Positions 1-8,535 of a stretch of 64,000 nucleotides of DNA are shown here, one piece after another (the first letter of the stretch is position 1; every line of letters begins with the position of its first letter). The translations under genes and the position numbers were made by a program. A model generated the notes under the pieces. It had not been told where the DNA came from. It saw only the letters and a list, made by a program, of their open reading frames with translations, and made no database searches. The stretch is from contig NZ_CP030048.1 of the NCBI RefSeq assembly GCF_015291665.1, forward strand, positions 5,456,001-5,520,000, read 5' to 3'. The stretch comes from Bradyrhizobium sp. CCBAU 53338 (GTDB lineage Bacteria; Pseudomonadota; Alphaproteobacteria; Rhizobiales; Xanthobacteraceae).

Positions 1-1905
1 CCGGAAGCCGCAGAACAGTTCCGGCAACCGGCGCAGATCCATGTAGGTCGCGGCTTCGAACAGGCCCTTGAACACATGGGCCACCGAGTGCTTGAGCCCG
101 TAATGCGCAAGTCCCAGCGCAATCAGCGCATTGTCGTGCGGCCAGATCGATCCATCGTGATACGACATCGGATTGTAGCGTACCTCGCCTTGCGCGACCG
201 TGCGGATGCCCCAGCCGGAGAAGAAGTGCGGGCGCATCAGATCGGCGGCGACCAGCCGGGCACGATCCTCGCGGATCATGCCGCTGAACAGCACCTGCCC
301 GGCGTTGGAGGTGCGAACCTCGCAGCGCCGCTTCCTGCCATCGAGAGCAAGCGCATAGGTGCCGAGCTCCTCGCACCAGAATGCCTGCTCGAAGCGTTCG
401 GCGAGCGACTTGGCTTCGGCCTCGAGCTTCCCGGCGAGATCGCTCTTGCCGAGCGTCCGAGCGCATCGCGCGGCGAGCTGCTTGGCGGCAAAGACGTAAC
501 CCTGGACCTCCGCCAGTGCGATGTTGCCTTCCGCAAGCTTGCCGTCGGCATGGAAGATCGCGTCGTAGGAGTCCTTCCAGCCCTGATTGGCGAGCCCTTT
601 TTCGGTGGCGCGCTGATATTCGACAAAGCCGTCCTTGTCAGGATCCCCGGGTCCGTCCATCCAGGCGAGCCCGGCCTCGATCGCCGGCCACAGCTCGGTC
701 AGCGTGGTCTCGTCACCGGTGCGCTCGAAATAGCGCCCCGCGAGCAGGACGAACAGAGCGGTCGAGTCGACGCTGCCGTAATATTGCGAGAACGGCACTT
801 CGCGCAGCGTCGCCATCTCGCCGCCACGCATCTCGTGCAGGATCTTGCCCGGCGCAGCATCTGCGAGCGGATCGACCGTCTTGGCCTGGAAATACGCCAG
901 CCGCCGCAGCACGCCCTTGGCGACGCGCGGATCGACCCACAACATCTGGAGCGCGGTGATCAGCCCGTCGCGGCCGAAGGTCGTCGAGTACCAGGGAATG
1001 CCGGCGTAGGGGTAGCGCCCTTGCGGCGTCTCGGTCATCAGCATGTTGAGGTCGGCCATGGCCTGGCACAGCACCTCGTTGAAGATGTTGTTGGAGGTCT
1101 CGATGCTGGCGGCGCCGATGGTCGATTGCCGCATCTCGCGGCGATGCGCCAGCAGCCCCCTGAAGAAGCGCGCCGGCTTCTCCGCGACCGGCCGGTTGCA
1201 GGACACGGCGACGAACAGCGATTTGGCCTCATGCGGGCCCAGCTCGAGCTGCCAGGTCGCAGCATTGACCGAGAGCCGGGTCGGACGCGGATCGAAATGC
1301 AGGCCGGTGGTGCGCTCGGCATCGTCGAGGCCGCGATATTCGAACAGCACGTCGGTCGGGCCCAGCAGCCTGCTGGTGCCGGTGCCGCGGCGCGGCCGCC
1401 GCTCGCCGCGCACCTCGAACAGATCGGCAAAGTCGTTGTCGAACAGCAGCGTCAGCTCGAAGGCGGCCGGCTGCTCGCCGTGGTTCTGCAGCCCGATGCG
1501 CTGATACGCCGTGCCGCGCCACAGGAAGATGGTCCGCACGATGTGCAGAAGGTCCTTCTGCAGCACAATGCGGCCCTGGCGATAGATATCGGGATTGGTG
1601 AGATCCACCGTCAATCCCGAATTGTCGTCGCGCAGGTTGGAGCCAAGCAGCAGCGGCTGGAGATCGTCGAGCACGAGCTCCAGCCGCGCGAGATAGCGCG
1701 TATCATGGTTGAACAGGCCATCCGGCCCGCCGGCGGAGGCGCCGATGTCGCCATGGCTGTCCAGAACGATGAACGTATCGTCGTGCTTGAGCGAACGACG
1801 GGGCCGCGCGGCGGGCCCCGTCATCGGAATGTAGAACGCCTGCTCCGCGACGGTCTCCATCGTCTGCGACACCGAGATGACCTTGGTTGCGGCTTCGGCT
1901 GCCAT
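1..1905 (-). CDS. Amylo-alpha-1,6-glucosidase / glycogen-debranching-type protein (3' end outside window)
   Basis: The minus-strand reading frame is open from an ATG at 1905 to the left edge without a stop, so about 635 residues are visible and the C-terminus is missing. The N-terminal 300 residues resemble the GDE_N_bis domain. The rest is an (alpha/alpha)6-type glucosidase domain, with recognisable stretches such as GIPWYSTTFGRDGLIT near residue 315 and NPMSYHDGSIWPHDNALIALG near 580. This family hydrolyses alpha-1,6 branches or related glucans in the cytoplasm; no signal peptide is visible. An AGGGGAG ribosome-binding site lies just before the chosen ATG. The gene follows the ABC exporter by 60 bp and is probably cotranscribed with it. 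Exact substrate is not deducible. Confidence 0.88.
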   Translation of the reverse strand, partial: MAAEAATKVISVSQTMETVAEQAFYIPMTGPAARPRRSLKHDDTFIVLDSHGDIGASAGGPDGLFNHDTRYLARLELVLDDLQPLLLGSNLRDDNSGLTVDLTNPDIYRQGRIVLQKDLLHIVRTIFLWRGTAYQRIGLQNHGEQPAAFELTLLFDNDFADLFEVRGERRPRRGTGTSRLLGPTDVLFEYRGLDDAERTTGLHFDPRPTRLSVNAATWQLELGPHEAKSLFVAVSCNRPVAEKPARFFRGLLAHRREMRQSTIGAASIETSNNIFNEVLCQAMADLNMLMTETPQGRYPYAGIPWYSTTFGRDGLITALQMLWVDPRVAKGVLRRLAYFQAKTVDPLADAAPGKILHEMRGGEMATLREVPFSQYYGSVDSTALFVLLAGRYFERTGDETTLTELWPAIEAGLAWMDGPGDPDKDGFVEYQRATEKGLANQGWKDSYDAIFHADGKLAEGNIALAEVQGYVFAAKQLAARCARTLGKSDLAGKLEAEAKSLAERFEQAFWCEELGTYALALDGRKRRCEVRTSNAGQVLFSGMIREDRARLVAADLMRPHFFSGWGIRTVAQGEVRYNPMSYHDGSIWPHDNALIALGLAHYGLKHSVAHVFKGLFEAATYMDLRRLPELFCGFR

Positions 1906-1965
1906 GAGCCTGCTCCCCTGCTGCCAGTGTTTCGAACGCGACCAACGCAAACGCAACTGTTGGGA

Positions 1966-3729
1966 TTACGCGGCGAACTTCGCGAGCCGGCTCATTTCCT
2001 GCGTCACCAGCTCACGGTACGGACCGTGGCCCTGCATCAGGCGGTCGGGCGCACCGTCCTCGATGATCTTGCCGTTCCTGAGCACGACCACGCGGTCGAA
2101 ATTGCGAAGCGTCGCGAGGCGATGCGCAATCGCGATCACGGTGCGGCCACGCATCAGCCGTGTCAGCGCCTCGCGGATCGCCTCCTCCGATTCGCTGTCG
2201 AGCGCGGCCGTGGCCTCGTCGAGCAGCAGGATCGGCGCGTCCTTCACGAAGGCGCGCGCGATCGCGATGCGCTGGCGCTGGCCGCCGGACATCTTCACAC
2301 CGCGGTCGCCGACCATGGTGTCGAGCCCCTCCGGCAGGCTGTCGATGAAGTCGCAGCGCGCCGCGATCGCCGCGCGCAGCACCTCGTCGTCGGTCGCGTT
2401 CGGGCGGCCGTACCGGATGTTCTCGCGAATCGAGCGATGGAACAAGGAAATATCCTGCGGCACGACGGAGATCGCCTCGCGCAGGCTCTGCTGCGTCACC
2501 ATCGAGATGTCCTGGCCATCGACGGTGACGCTGCCCTCGTCAACATCGTAGAAGCGCTGGAGCAGCGTGAACAGGGTCGACTTGCCGCCGCCGGACTGGC
2601 CGACCAGGCCGACGCGTTGGCCGGGTTGCAAGCGTAGGCTGAACCGCTCGAAGATCTTCGCGGCCCCGGGATAGCCGAAGGTGACGTTGTTAAACGCGAT
2701 CGCGGCGCCGCTCTTGACCAGCGGCTCGGCCTCGGGGTGATCGCGCAGCTCATGCGGCACCAGCAGCGTCGCAATCGCCTCGGTCAGGCGCGCGACATGC
2801 TGGGTCACGTCCACCAGCGCCACTGCAAGATCGCGCGTTGCATTGAGAATGGATAGGCCGAGCGTGCAGACCAGCACGACGTCGCCGGTGGTCGCCTCGC
2901 CCTGCTGCCATAGCGTAATGGCCCAGGCCATTAGCGCGACGGTCAAAACAACAGTCACGCCGGCGTGAATAAGCCGCAGCTTTTCGAGATAGCGCAGGCT
3001 GCGCCCTCGCGCGGTCAACTCCCGGTTCACCGTCGTGTCGAAACGTTCGTGCTCATGACCTATGCCGCAGAACGCGCGCACCAGCGGCATATTGCTGATG
3101 ACGTCGATCATCTCGCCGTCGACGACGGCGGCCTTGTCGGCGAAATCGTCATGCAGCGGCTTGCCGGCCGCGGCCAGGTGGAACATCGCGATCACCATGC
3201 CGCCGGCGATCACGATCAGGCCCGCCGCCATATAGGGGCTCACGGTTCCGATCAGCATGATCGCCGCAACTGTGGCGATGCACGGCGGCAACACGTTCCA
3301 GACGAACATGTTCTCGACGGTGAACACCGCGTTGGATGTCGCCGTGATGCGGCTGGTCAGCATGCCCGGCATCCGGTCCGAAAAATAGCTCGGCGCGTGA
3401 CCGGTCAGATGACGAAATATGTCACGGCGTAAATCGCCCGTGACACGAACGAACGTGAAGCTCGCCGTCCAGCTCGCGATCCGCCACAGAAAATTGTCGG
3501 CAGCGATCAGCGACATGAGTAGAATGAATGCCAGCCATACGCTGCCACCGTGCGAGGTTCCCGCCGACAGACTATCGACAAGGAATTTAACGCCGTACTG
3601 GGTGCCTACCGAGCAGGCAACCGCCGCAACGACAGAACCCAAGATCACCAGATGCGACGCCCACCTGCGCCGCAGATAACGCAGGACAAAGGCAAATGGC
3701 CTGCGCGCATACCGAGAAAGATGATCCAT
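1966..3729 (-). CDS. ABC exporter, fused membrane and ATPase domains (multidrug/lipid type)
   Basis: A 587-residue half-transporter with an N-terminal six-helix membrane domain (about residues 25-320) followed by an ATPase domain. Walker A GQSGGGKST is near residue 380, the signature MSGGQRQR near 482 and Walker B ILLLDEAT near 502, with the switch His in AIAHRLATL. The architecture is that of MsbA/LmrA-type exporters working as homodimers in the inner membrane. There is no N-terminal C39 peptidase domain, so it is not a peptide-processing exporter. It lies upstream of the debranching enzyme on the same strand and is divergent from a glycosyltransferase, which hints at export of a glycan or lipid-linked product, but the substrate is unknown. 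Confidence 0.9.
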   Translation of the reverse strand: MDHLSRYARRPFAFVLRYLRRRWASHLVILGSVVAAVACSVGTQYGVKFLVDSLSAGTSHGGSVWLAFILLMSLIAADNFLWRIASWTASFTFVRVTGDLRRDIFRHLTGHAPSYFSDRMPGMLTSRITATSNAVFTVENMFVWNVLPPCIATVAAIMLIGTVSPYMAAGLIVIAGGMVIAMFHLAAAGKPLHDDFADKAAVVDGEMIDVISNMPLVRAFCGIGHEHERFDTTVNRELTARGRSLRYLEKLRLIHAGVTVVLTVALMAWAITLWQQGEATTGDVVLVCTLGLSILNATRDLAVALVDVTQHVARLTEAIATLLVPHELRDHPEAEPLVKSGAAIAFNNVTFGYPGAAKIFERFSLRLQPGQRVGLVGQSGGGKSTLFTLLQRFYDVDEGSVTVDGQDISMVTQQSLREAISVVPQDISLFHRSIRENIRYGRPNATDDEVLRAAIAARCDFIDSLPEGLDTMVGDRGVKMSGGQRQRIAIARAFVKDAPILLLDEATAALDSESEEAIREALTRLMRGRTVIAIAHRLATLRNFDRVVVLRNGKIIEDGAPDRLMQGHGPYRELVTQEMSRLAKFAA

Positions 3730-3908
3730 GTGACACTCGACCCCGTCGTGATGATTTCAATTGTTCTTATGATCGACTGAACATCGACCAGTTCGCCTCG
3801 GTTCCCGGGCAACGTCATCACGACATGCGGATGCGGACGATCTGAGAAGAGCTGATGGCAGCATCGAGACACGCGCGCGATGTGTCGAATAAGTAACGTT
3901 TGTTGAGA

Positions 3909-3933
3909 GGAACTTCGCAACTGCGGGAACGTT
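3909..3933 (+). promoter_or_regulatory. Candidate EcfG-type general stress promoter
   Basis: GGAAC at 3909-3913 is followed by exactly 16 bases and CGTT at 3930-3933, matching the alphaproteobacterial EcfG sigma factor consensus (GGAAC-N16/17-CGTT). It lies about 70 bp before the glycosyltransferase start. The complementary strand carries GGAAC-N16-AGTT in the same place, so a weaker divergent promoter for the exporter operon is possible. The consensus is established knowledge; activity here is inferred. Confidence 0.6.
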
Positions 3934-4004
3934 CCCTTCGCTGGCATAGCCGGTGCCGACGCGCTGGGGGTTTCAACGTTTATGATCGCAGAGGAGAAGG
4001 TGAG

Positions 4005-5075
4005 ATGCGCATCGCGCAGGTAGCTCCGTTGACGGAGGCTGTTCCACCCAAGCTGTATGGCGGCACCGAGCGGGTGGTCCATTGGTTGACGGAAGAACTG
4101 GTGGCCCTTGGACACGACGTCACCCTGTTCGCAAGCGGCGACTCGCAGACGTCGGCGAAACTCGACGCATTATGGCCGCGGGCACTTCGCCTCGACGGCT
4201 CCGTACGCGATCCCAACGCCCTGCACATGGTGCTGCTCGAGCGCGTGCGGCAAAAATGTGACGACGAGGAGTTCGACTTCCTCCACTTCCATCTCGACTA
4301 TTACCCGTGGTCTCTCTTCTACCGGCAGCCGACGCCGTTCCTGACCACACTGCATGGCCGGCTCGATCTGCCCGAGCATCAGCCGGTCTTCAACACCTTC
4401 TCCAAGATCCCGGTCATTTCGATCTCGAACGCGCAGCGGCGTCCGGTGCCGCAAGCCAACTGGGTCACCACGATCCATCACGGCCTGCCGGCAAATCTGC
4501 TCACGCCAAAGCCGGCGAAACAGGAATATCTCGCCGTGCTCGGTCGCATCGCCCCGGAGAAAGGCGTGGATCGGGCCATCAAGATCGCGATGCATTGTGG
4601 CATCCCGCTGAAGATCGCCGCCAAGGTCGATCGCGCCGACCAGGATTACTATGACGAGCTCATCAAGCCGATGATCGCAGGCAACCCGCTGGTCGATTTC
4701 ATCGGCGAGATCAGCGATCACGAGAAGTCGGACTTCCTGAGTGGTGCGCTCGGCCTGCTGCTCCCGATCGACTGGCCGGAGCCGTTCGGCCTGGTGATGA
4801 TCGAGGCGATGGCCTGCGGCACGCCGGTGGTCGCCTTCAACCGAGGCTCGGTTCCCGAGATCATCGACGAGGGTCTCACCGGCTTCGTCGTCGAGGACAT
4901 CATCAGCGCCGCCGGCGTCGTGGGTCGCCTCGCCCAGCTCGACCGCACCGCCATCCGCAGGCAGTTCGAGAAGCGCTTCACGGCGCGGCGCATGGCACTG
5001 GACTATCTCGCTACCTATCGCAGCCTGACCGAAGCCACCGCGCCACGGATCAAGCTGGTGAGCAGCGCGGAGTAA
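4005..5075 (+). CDS. Glycosyltransferase family 4 protein
   Basis: A 356-residue GT-B fold glycosyltransferase. The N-terminal domain carries the GGTERVV acceptor-side motif near residue 20. The C-terminal donor domain carries the family 4 E-x7-E region (EPFGLVMIE) near residue 260, followed by ACGTPVVAFNRGSVPEI. Such enzymes move a sugar from a nucleotide donor to a glycan or lipid acceptor in the cytoplasm. The start at 4005 is chosen because GAGGAGAAGG lies just upstream; the frame stays open another 35 codons further 5' without a ribosome-binding site. An EcfG-like promoter precedes it. Divergence from the exporter and glucosidase suggests a shared role in stress-related carbohydrate metabolism (inference). 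Confidence 0.88.
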   Translation: MRIAQVAPLTEAVPPKLYGGTERVVHWLTEELVALGHDVTLFASGDSQTSAKLDALWPRALRLDGSVRDPNALHMVLLERVRQKCDDEEFDFLHFHLDYYPWSLFYRQPTPFLTTLHGRLDLPEHQPVFNTFSKIPVISISNAQRRPVPQANWVTTIHHGLPANLLTPKPAKQEYLAVLGRIAPEKGVDRAIKIAMHCGIPLKIAAKVDRADQDYYDELIKPMIAGNPLVDFIGEISDHEKSDFLSGALGLLLPIDWPEPFGLVMIEAMACGTPVVAFNRGSVPEIIDEGLTGFVVEDIISAAGVVGRLAQLDRTAIRRQFEKRFTARRMALDYLATYRSLTEATAPRIKLVSSAE

Positions 5076-5102
5076 GGCTTCTGCGCCGCTGACAGTCGAA
5101 GC

Positions 5103-5243
5103 GCCCTCTCCCCGTGTGGGAGAGGGCCCAAGACTCAAGCGGCTCGCTCACTTGGGTGAGGGGTGCTTCCGTAGTGGAGTTTTCCGCGGAGAGAGACCCC
5201 TCGTCTGGCGCTTCGCGCCACCTTCTCCCGCAAGGGGAGAAGG
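5103..5243. repeat. Intergenic mosaic repeat with three hairpins
   Basis: Between two converging genes lie three perfect inverted repeats: 5103-5112 with 5118-5127 (10-bp arms), 5206-5211 with 5215-5220 (6 bp around TTC) and 5221-5229 with 5235-5243 (9 bp). The CCCTCTCCC and CCTTCTCCC hairpin style is familiar from Bradyrhizobium intergenic elements; a degenerate relative lies at 44071-44112. The hairpins may also end transcription of both neighbours. Confidence 0.7.
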
Positions 5244-5255
5244 AAGAAGAGTGCC

Positions 5256-7190
5256 CTACCCCACGACGGCCCGCTTCGGCTCGACGATCTCGAACATTCG
5301 CGGGAATTCGTCCATCAGCCCCATCAGCTCGGCGAGCTTCATCGGATTGCCTGACAGCTTGACCTTGCCGGCGGCGACCGCCTCCGGAAAGCTCATGAGC
5401 TTCGCAATCACCTCATCCAGCGTTGCGCGTGCCAGCGTGAAGCTGGCATCGGCCTGCTCCGCCTGCACGCCTTCGGAATAAGTCAGGGCGCAGTTCTCGA
5501 GATTGAGCACGAAGGTCTCGCCGGTGTCCGAAAAACTCCAGTTCAGCACGATGTGCTTGCCCTCGGCTTTGGGCCCGTTGAGACGGATGCCGAGCACATC
5601 CCAGAGCTGCTCCGTGCGCAGCGCCGCCAGTGTCTCGCGCGGCATCGGTGCACGCGGCGGCGTCTTCGGCATGCCCTGGCGCAGCTCCTGGGCGCCGAAC
5701 AGATAGGCGTTGCGCCAGGTCGAGCTCTCGGCCGCATAGCCGAGCTGCTCCAGAGTATCGGCGAGCAGCGCGCGCGCAGCCGCATTGTCCGGCTCGGCGA
5801 AGACGAGATGGCCGAGCGCCTGCGCCACGAAGCGGAATTCGCCCTTGCCAAAATCCGCGCGTGCGCGGGCGATGATGGCATCGGCGCCGCCCATGTACTC
5901 GACATATTTCCTGCCCGACTGCACCGGCGGCAGCGGATCGAGATTGACCGGATTGGCGTCGTACCAACCGAGATATTTCTGGTAGATCGCCTTCACGTTA
6001 TGGCGGATGTGGCCGTAATAGCCGCGGCCGTGCCAGGCGCCCTCCAGGCTCTTGGGCAGCTGGATCGCCTCGGCGATCTCGGCCGCGTTCAGCCCATGGT
6101 TCATCAGGCGGATGGTCTGGTCGTGCGCGTATTTGTAGAGGTCGCGCTGCTCGCGGATCATGGTGTCGATGCGCTCGCGGCCCCACACCGGCCAGTGATG
6201 CTGGCCGCACATCGCCTCGGCCTTGCCGCCCCACAGATGCAGCGCCTCGTTGAGGTACTTCGACCAGGCCAGCGCATCGCGCACGTCGGCGCCGCGGAAC
6301 GGCAGCAGATTGTGGAAATTGTGCGTGCAGTTCTCCGCGAGGTTCAGGAGCTTGTAGCGCGGCAGGAAGAAATGCATCTCCGCCGGCGCCTCGCTGTTCG
6401 GCGCCATCTGGAATTCGAATTCGACGCCGTCGATGACGCGCGTGTCGCCTGTCGCCATGATCAGGTCGGTCGGCCGCAGTAATGCGACCGCGCCCGCGGC
6501 CATGGTCTTGCCGAGGCCGCAATCGACCTGTCCCCGCACGCCCTTGGCGAGGAACGGTCCGAACTGGTACTGCGCCCGGCGCAGCATCGCAGGTCCGGCG
6601 ATGATGTTCTCGGAGACGGCATGCTCCATGAACAGGTTCGGCGCGATGATCGGTACACGACCCGCCGCCAGCGCATCCTCCTCCAGCACGCCGCGCGCCC
6701 CGCCCCAGTGATCGGTGTGGGTGTGGGTGAAGATGACGGCCGCGACCGGCTTCAAGCCGCGATGCCTGAAATAGAGATCGAGAGCGGCGCGCGCGCCTTC
6801 GATCGAGGTCAGCGTGTCCACCACGATGACGCCGCTGTCGCCCTCGATCAGCGTCATGTTGGCGATGTCGAGCCCGCGCACCTGGTAAACGCCCGGCACG
6901 ACCTCGAACAGGCCATGCTGCATGTTGAGCCGCGACTGCCGCCACAGGCTGGGATTGACCGTCGGCGGCGCCTGCTCGGTGGACAGAAAGCCATAGGGCT
7001 CGAGGCTCCAGACCGTCCGCCCTTGCGGATTGGCAATCTTCGCGTGCTCGATCGTGCCGAGGAATCCGCGCGCAGCGTCGTCGAAATCCCGCGTGTCGGA
7101 AAACGGCAGCGCGTTCAGCATCGCCTGATGCTGCGCAATGACCGAAGGCGTTGCGTCCTTTGGCGTGTCGGCTGCTTCGATGCTGGTCAT
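5256..7190 (-). CDS. Alkyl sulfatase, SdsA1/BDS1-like metallo-beta-lactamase fold
   Basis: A 644-residue protein with the metallo-beta-lactamase zinc motif HTHTDHWGG at residues 156-164, followed by the long helical dimerisation region and a C-terminal SCP2-like domain (about 530-640). This is the three-domain layout of linear alkyl sulfatases, which release sulfate from dodecyl sulfate-like esters. The start at 7190 is supported by GGGAGGAG just upstream; an in-frame ATG 12 codons earlier has no such site. Pseudomonas SdsA1 is secreted, but no signal peptide is visible here, so a cytoplasmic enzyme is likely. It is transcribed alone, converging on the glycosyltransferase. Confidence 0.9.
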   Translation of the reverse strand: MTSIEAADTPKDATPSVIAQHQAMLNALPFSDTRDFDDAARGFLGTIEHAKIANPQGRTVWSLEPYGFLSTEQAPPTVNPSLWRQSRLNMQHGLFEVVPGVYQVRGLDIANMTLIEGDSGVIVVDTLTSIEGARAALDLYFRHRGLKPVAAVIFTHTHTDHWGGARGVLEEDALAAGRVPIIAPNLFMEHAVSENIIAGPAMLRRAQYQFGPFLAKGVRGQVDCGLGKTMAAGAVALLRPTDLIMATGDTRVIDGVEFEFQMAPNSEAPAEMHFFLPRYKLLNLAENCTHNFHNLLPFRGADVRDALAWSKYLNEALHLWGGKAEAMCGQHHWPVWGRERIDTMIREQRDLYKYAHDQTIRLMNHGLNAAEIAEAIQLPKSLEGAWHGRGYYGHIRHNVKAIYQKYLGWYDANPVNLDPLPPVQSGRKYVEYMGGADAIIARARADFGKGEFRFVAQALGHLVFAEPDNAAARALLADTLEQLGYAAESSTWRNAYLFGAQELRQGMPKTPPRAPMPRETLAALRTEQLWDVLGIRLNGPKAEGKHIVLNWSFSDTGETFVLNLENCALTYSEGVQAEQADASFTLARATLDEVIAKLMSFPEAVAAGKVKLSGNPMKLAELMGLMDEFPRMFEIVEPKRAVVG

Positions 7191-7260
7191 GAGGCTCCTC
7201 CCGGCGCATCTTGTCTGGGGAGGCATCTAACCGCATCTCGATTGCGGTTCCAACCGCTCC

Positions 7261-8424
7261 TTACGCGGCCAGCCCTTCGGAAACAGTCTGGCCCGACGCA
7301 GCCGTGGTACGCAGCTCCCGCGCCAGCACGTAGCCGCCCCGACGTTCCTTGGCGCGGTAGAGCGCCTTGTCGGAGCGCGACAACAGCGCCTCCGCGGTCC
7401 GGCCATCGTCCGGCGCAACGGCAATGCCGACGCTCACGCCGAGCTCGACTGTCTGTCCATCGATGTCATAGGGCGCACCGATCGCCTGCACGATGCGCAT
7501 CGCCATCGCTTCCGCGTCATCAGCCGTGCGCTGAACCAGCACGAATTCGTCACCGCCCATCCGCACCAAGAGGTCCTCCGGTGCGGCGATCGCCCTCAGC
7601 CGCCCGGCGACCTGCTTGAGCAGCGCATCGCCGACGGGATGGCCGAAGCGGTCGTTGGCTTCCTTGAAGCGGTCGAGATCGAGCGTATGGACGGCGATCG
7701 TCCCGGCCGCGAGCATGGCGGGCAGATCCGTCGCCAGCACCGAGCGATTGGCCACGCCCGTCATCGGATCGACGCGCGACAGCTGCTCGAACTGTCGCTT
7801 GAGCGTGATCTGGTTGATCGAGGCGTTGAAGCTGAGCCGCACCATCTCGAAGCTCGCGACCACGTACATCAGGATGAGGAGCCCGAGGCCGACATGGCGC
7901 AGATCGGGCTGCAGGAAGGTCACGATCGCGGCGGGCGCGGCGATGGCGACGAGATCGAGCAGCGCCGCCACGGGGCGCAGCGCCAGCCGCGCCACCACAC
8001 CGGCGCCGAAGCCGAAGCCGATTCCGATCGCCATCACGCAACAGAGCGCATCACCCAGCACGATGCTGCGTGCGGCGAACAGGCCGAGGATCAGCGCCGT
8101 CACGACGGTGCCGGTCACATAGAGCCGTTCCCAGCGCGCGGCCTCCATCCGACCGAGCCGAGGCGACCGCGCAAGGCGGCGGCGGAATGCGAAAATCTCG
8201 AACAGGCGGACGATGGCCACGGCGACGCCGGCAACGGTCAGGGCCGCGGTCACAAGGTCGCCCGTCTCGTAGGTCGTGATGGCGCCGACCATCGCCTGGC
8301 AGGCCGCCGCGAGAATGGTCGGCATCGTCGTGCCGTGGAAGCCCGTGATGACTTCCAGATGGACGGCGTCGGAAATCGACGCCCGTCCGGATTCCATTCT
8401 GTCGAACAACATGCCCGCATCCAT
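7261..8424 (-). CDS. Membrane diguanylate cyclase (GGDEF)
   Basis: A 387-residue protein with about six predicted membrane helices in the first 200 residues and a C-terminal GGDEF domain starting at RVDPMTGVANR. The active-site loop is RMGGDEF near residue 290, intact for making cyclic di-GMP from GTP. The Arg of the RxxD inhibitory site expected just upstream appears replaced (A-P-E-D), so product inhibition may be lost; this rests on hand alignment with PleD. No EAL domain is present. The membrane part matches no sensor family I can name. No strong ribosome-binding site precedes the ATG, so the start is less certain than the domain. Confidence 0.87.
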   Translation of the reverse strand: MDAGMLFDRMESGRASISDAVHLEVITGFHGTTMPTILAAACQAMVGAITTYETGDLVTAALTVAGVAVAIVRLFEIFAFRRRLARSPRLGRMEAARWERLYVTGTVVTALILGLFAARSIVLGDALCCVMAIGIGFGFGAGVVARLALRPVAALLDLVAIAAPAAIVTFLQPDLRHVGLGLLILMYVVASFEMVRLSFNASINQITLKRQFEQLSRVDPMTGVANRSVLATDLPAMLAAGTIAVHTLDLDRFKEANDRFGHPVGDALLKQVAGRLRAIAAPEDLLVRMGGDEFVLVQRTADDAEAMAMRIVQAIGAPYDIDGQTVELGVSVGIAVAPDDGRTAEALLSRSDKALYRAKERRGGYVLARELRTTAASGQTVSEGLAA

Positions 8425-8535
8425 CCCGCTGGCATGGTCCTACCGCATATCCGTAAAATGCATGCGCTGCAGGCCGGGCGCATTTGAACGCGCGGATTTA
8501 CCGCGCGTTAGCCATGTCCCCCGCCCACCCGTGGG

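Noticed and set aside
76..2637. An 853-codon plus-strand open frame across the debranching enzyme and the exporter.
   Set aside because: Two clear conserved genes on the minus strand occupy the region; the plus frame has no domain.
1966..3729. Exporter for the double-glycine peptide.
   Set aside because: It lacks the C39 peptidase domain needed for leader cleavage and is 59 kb away.
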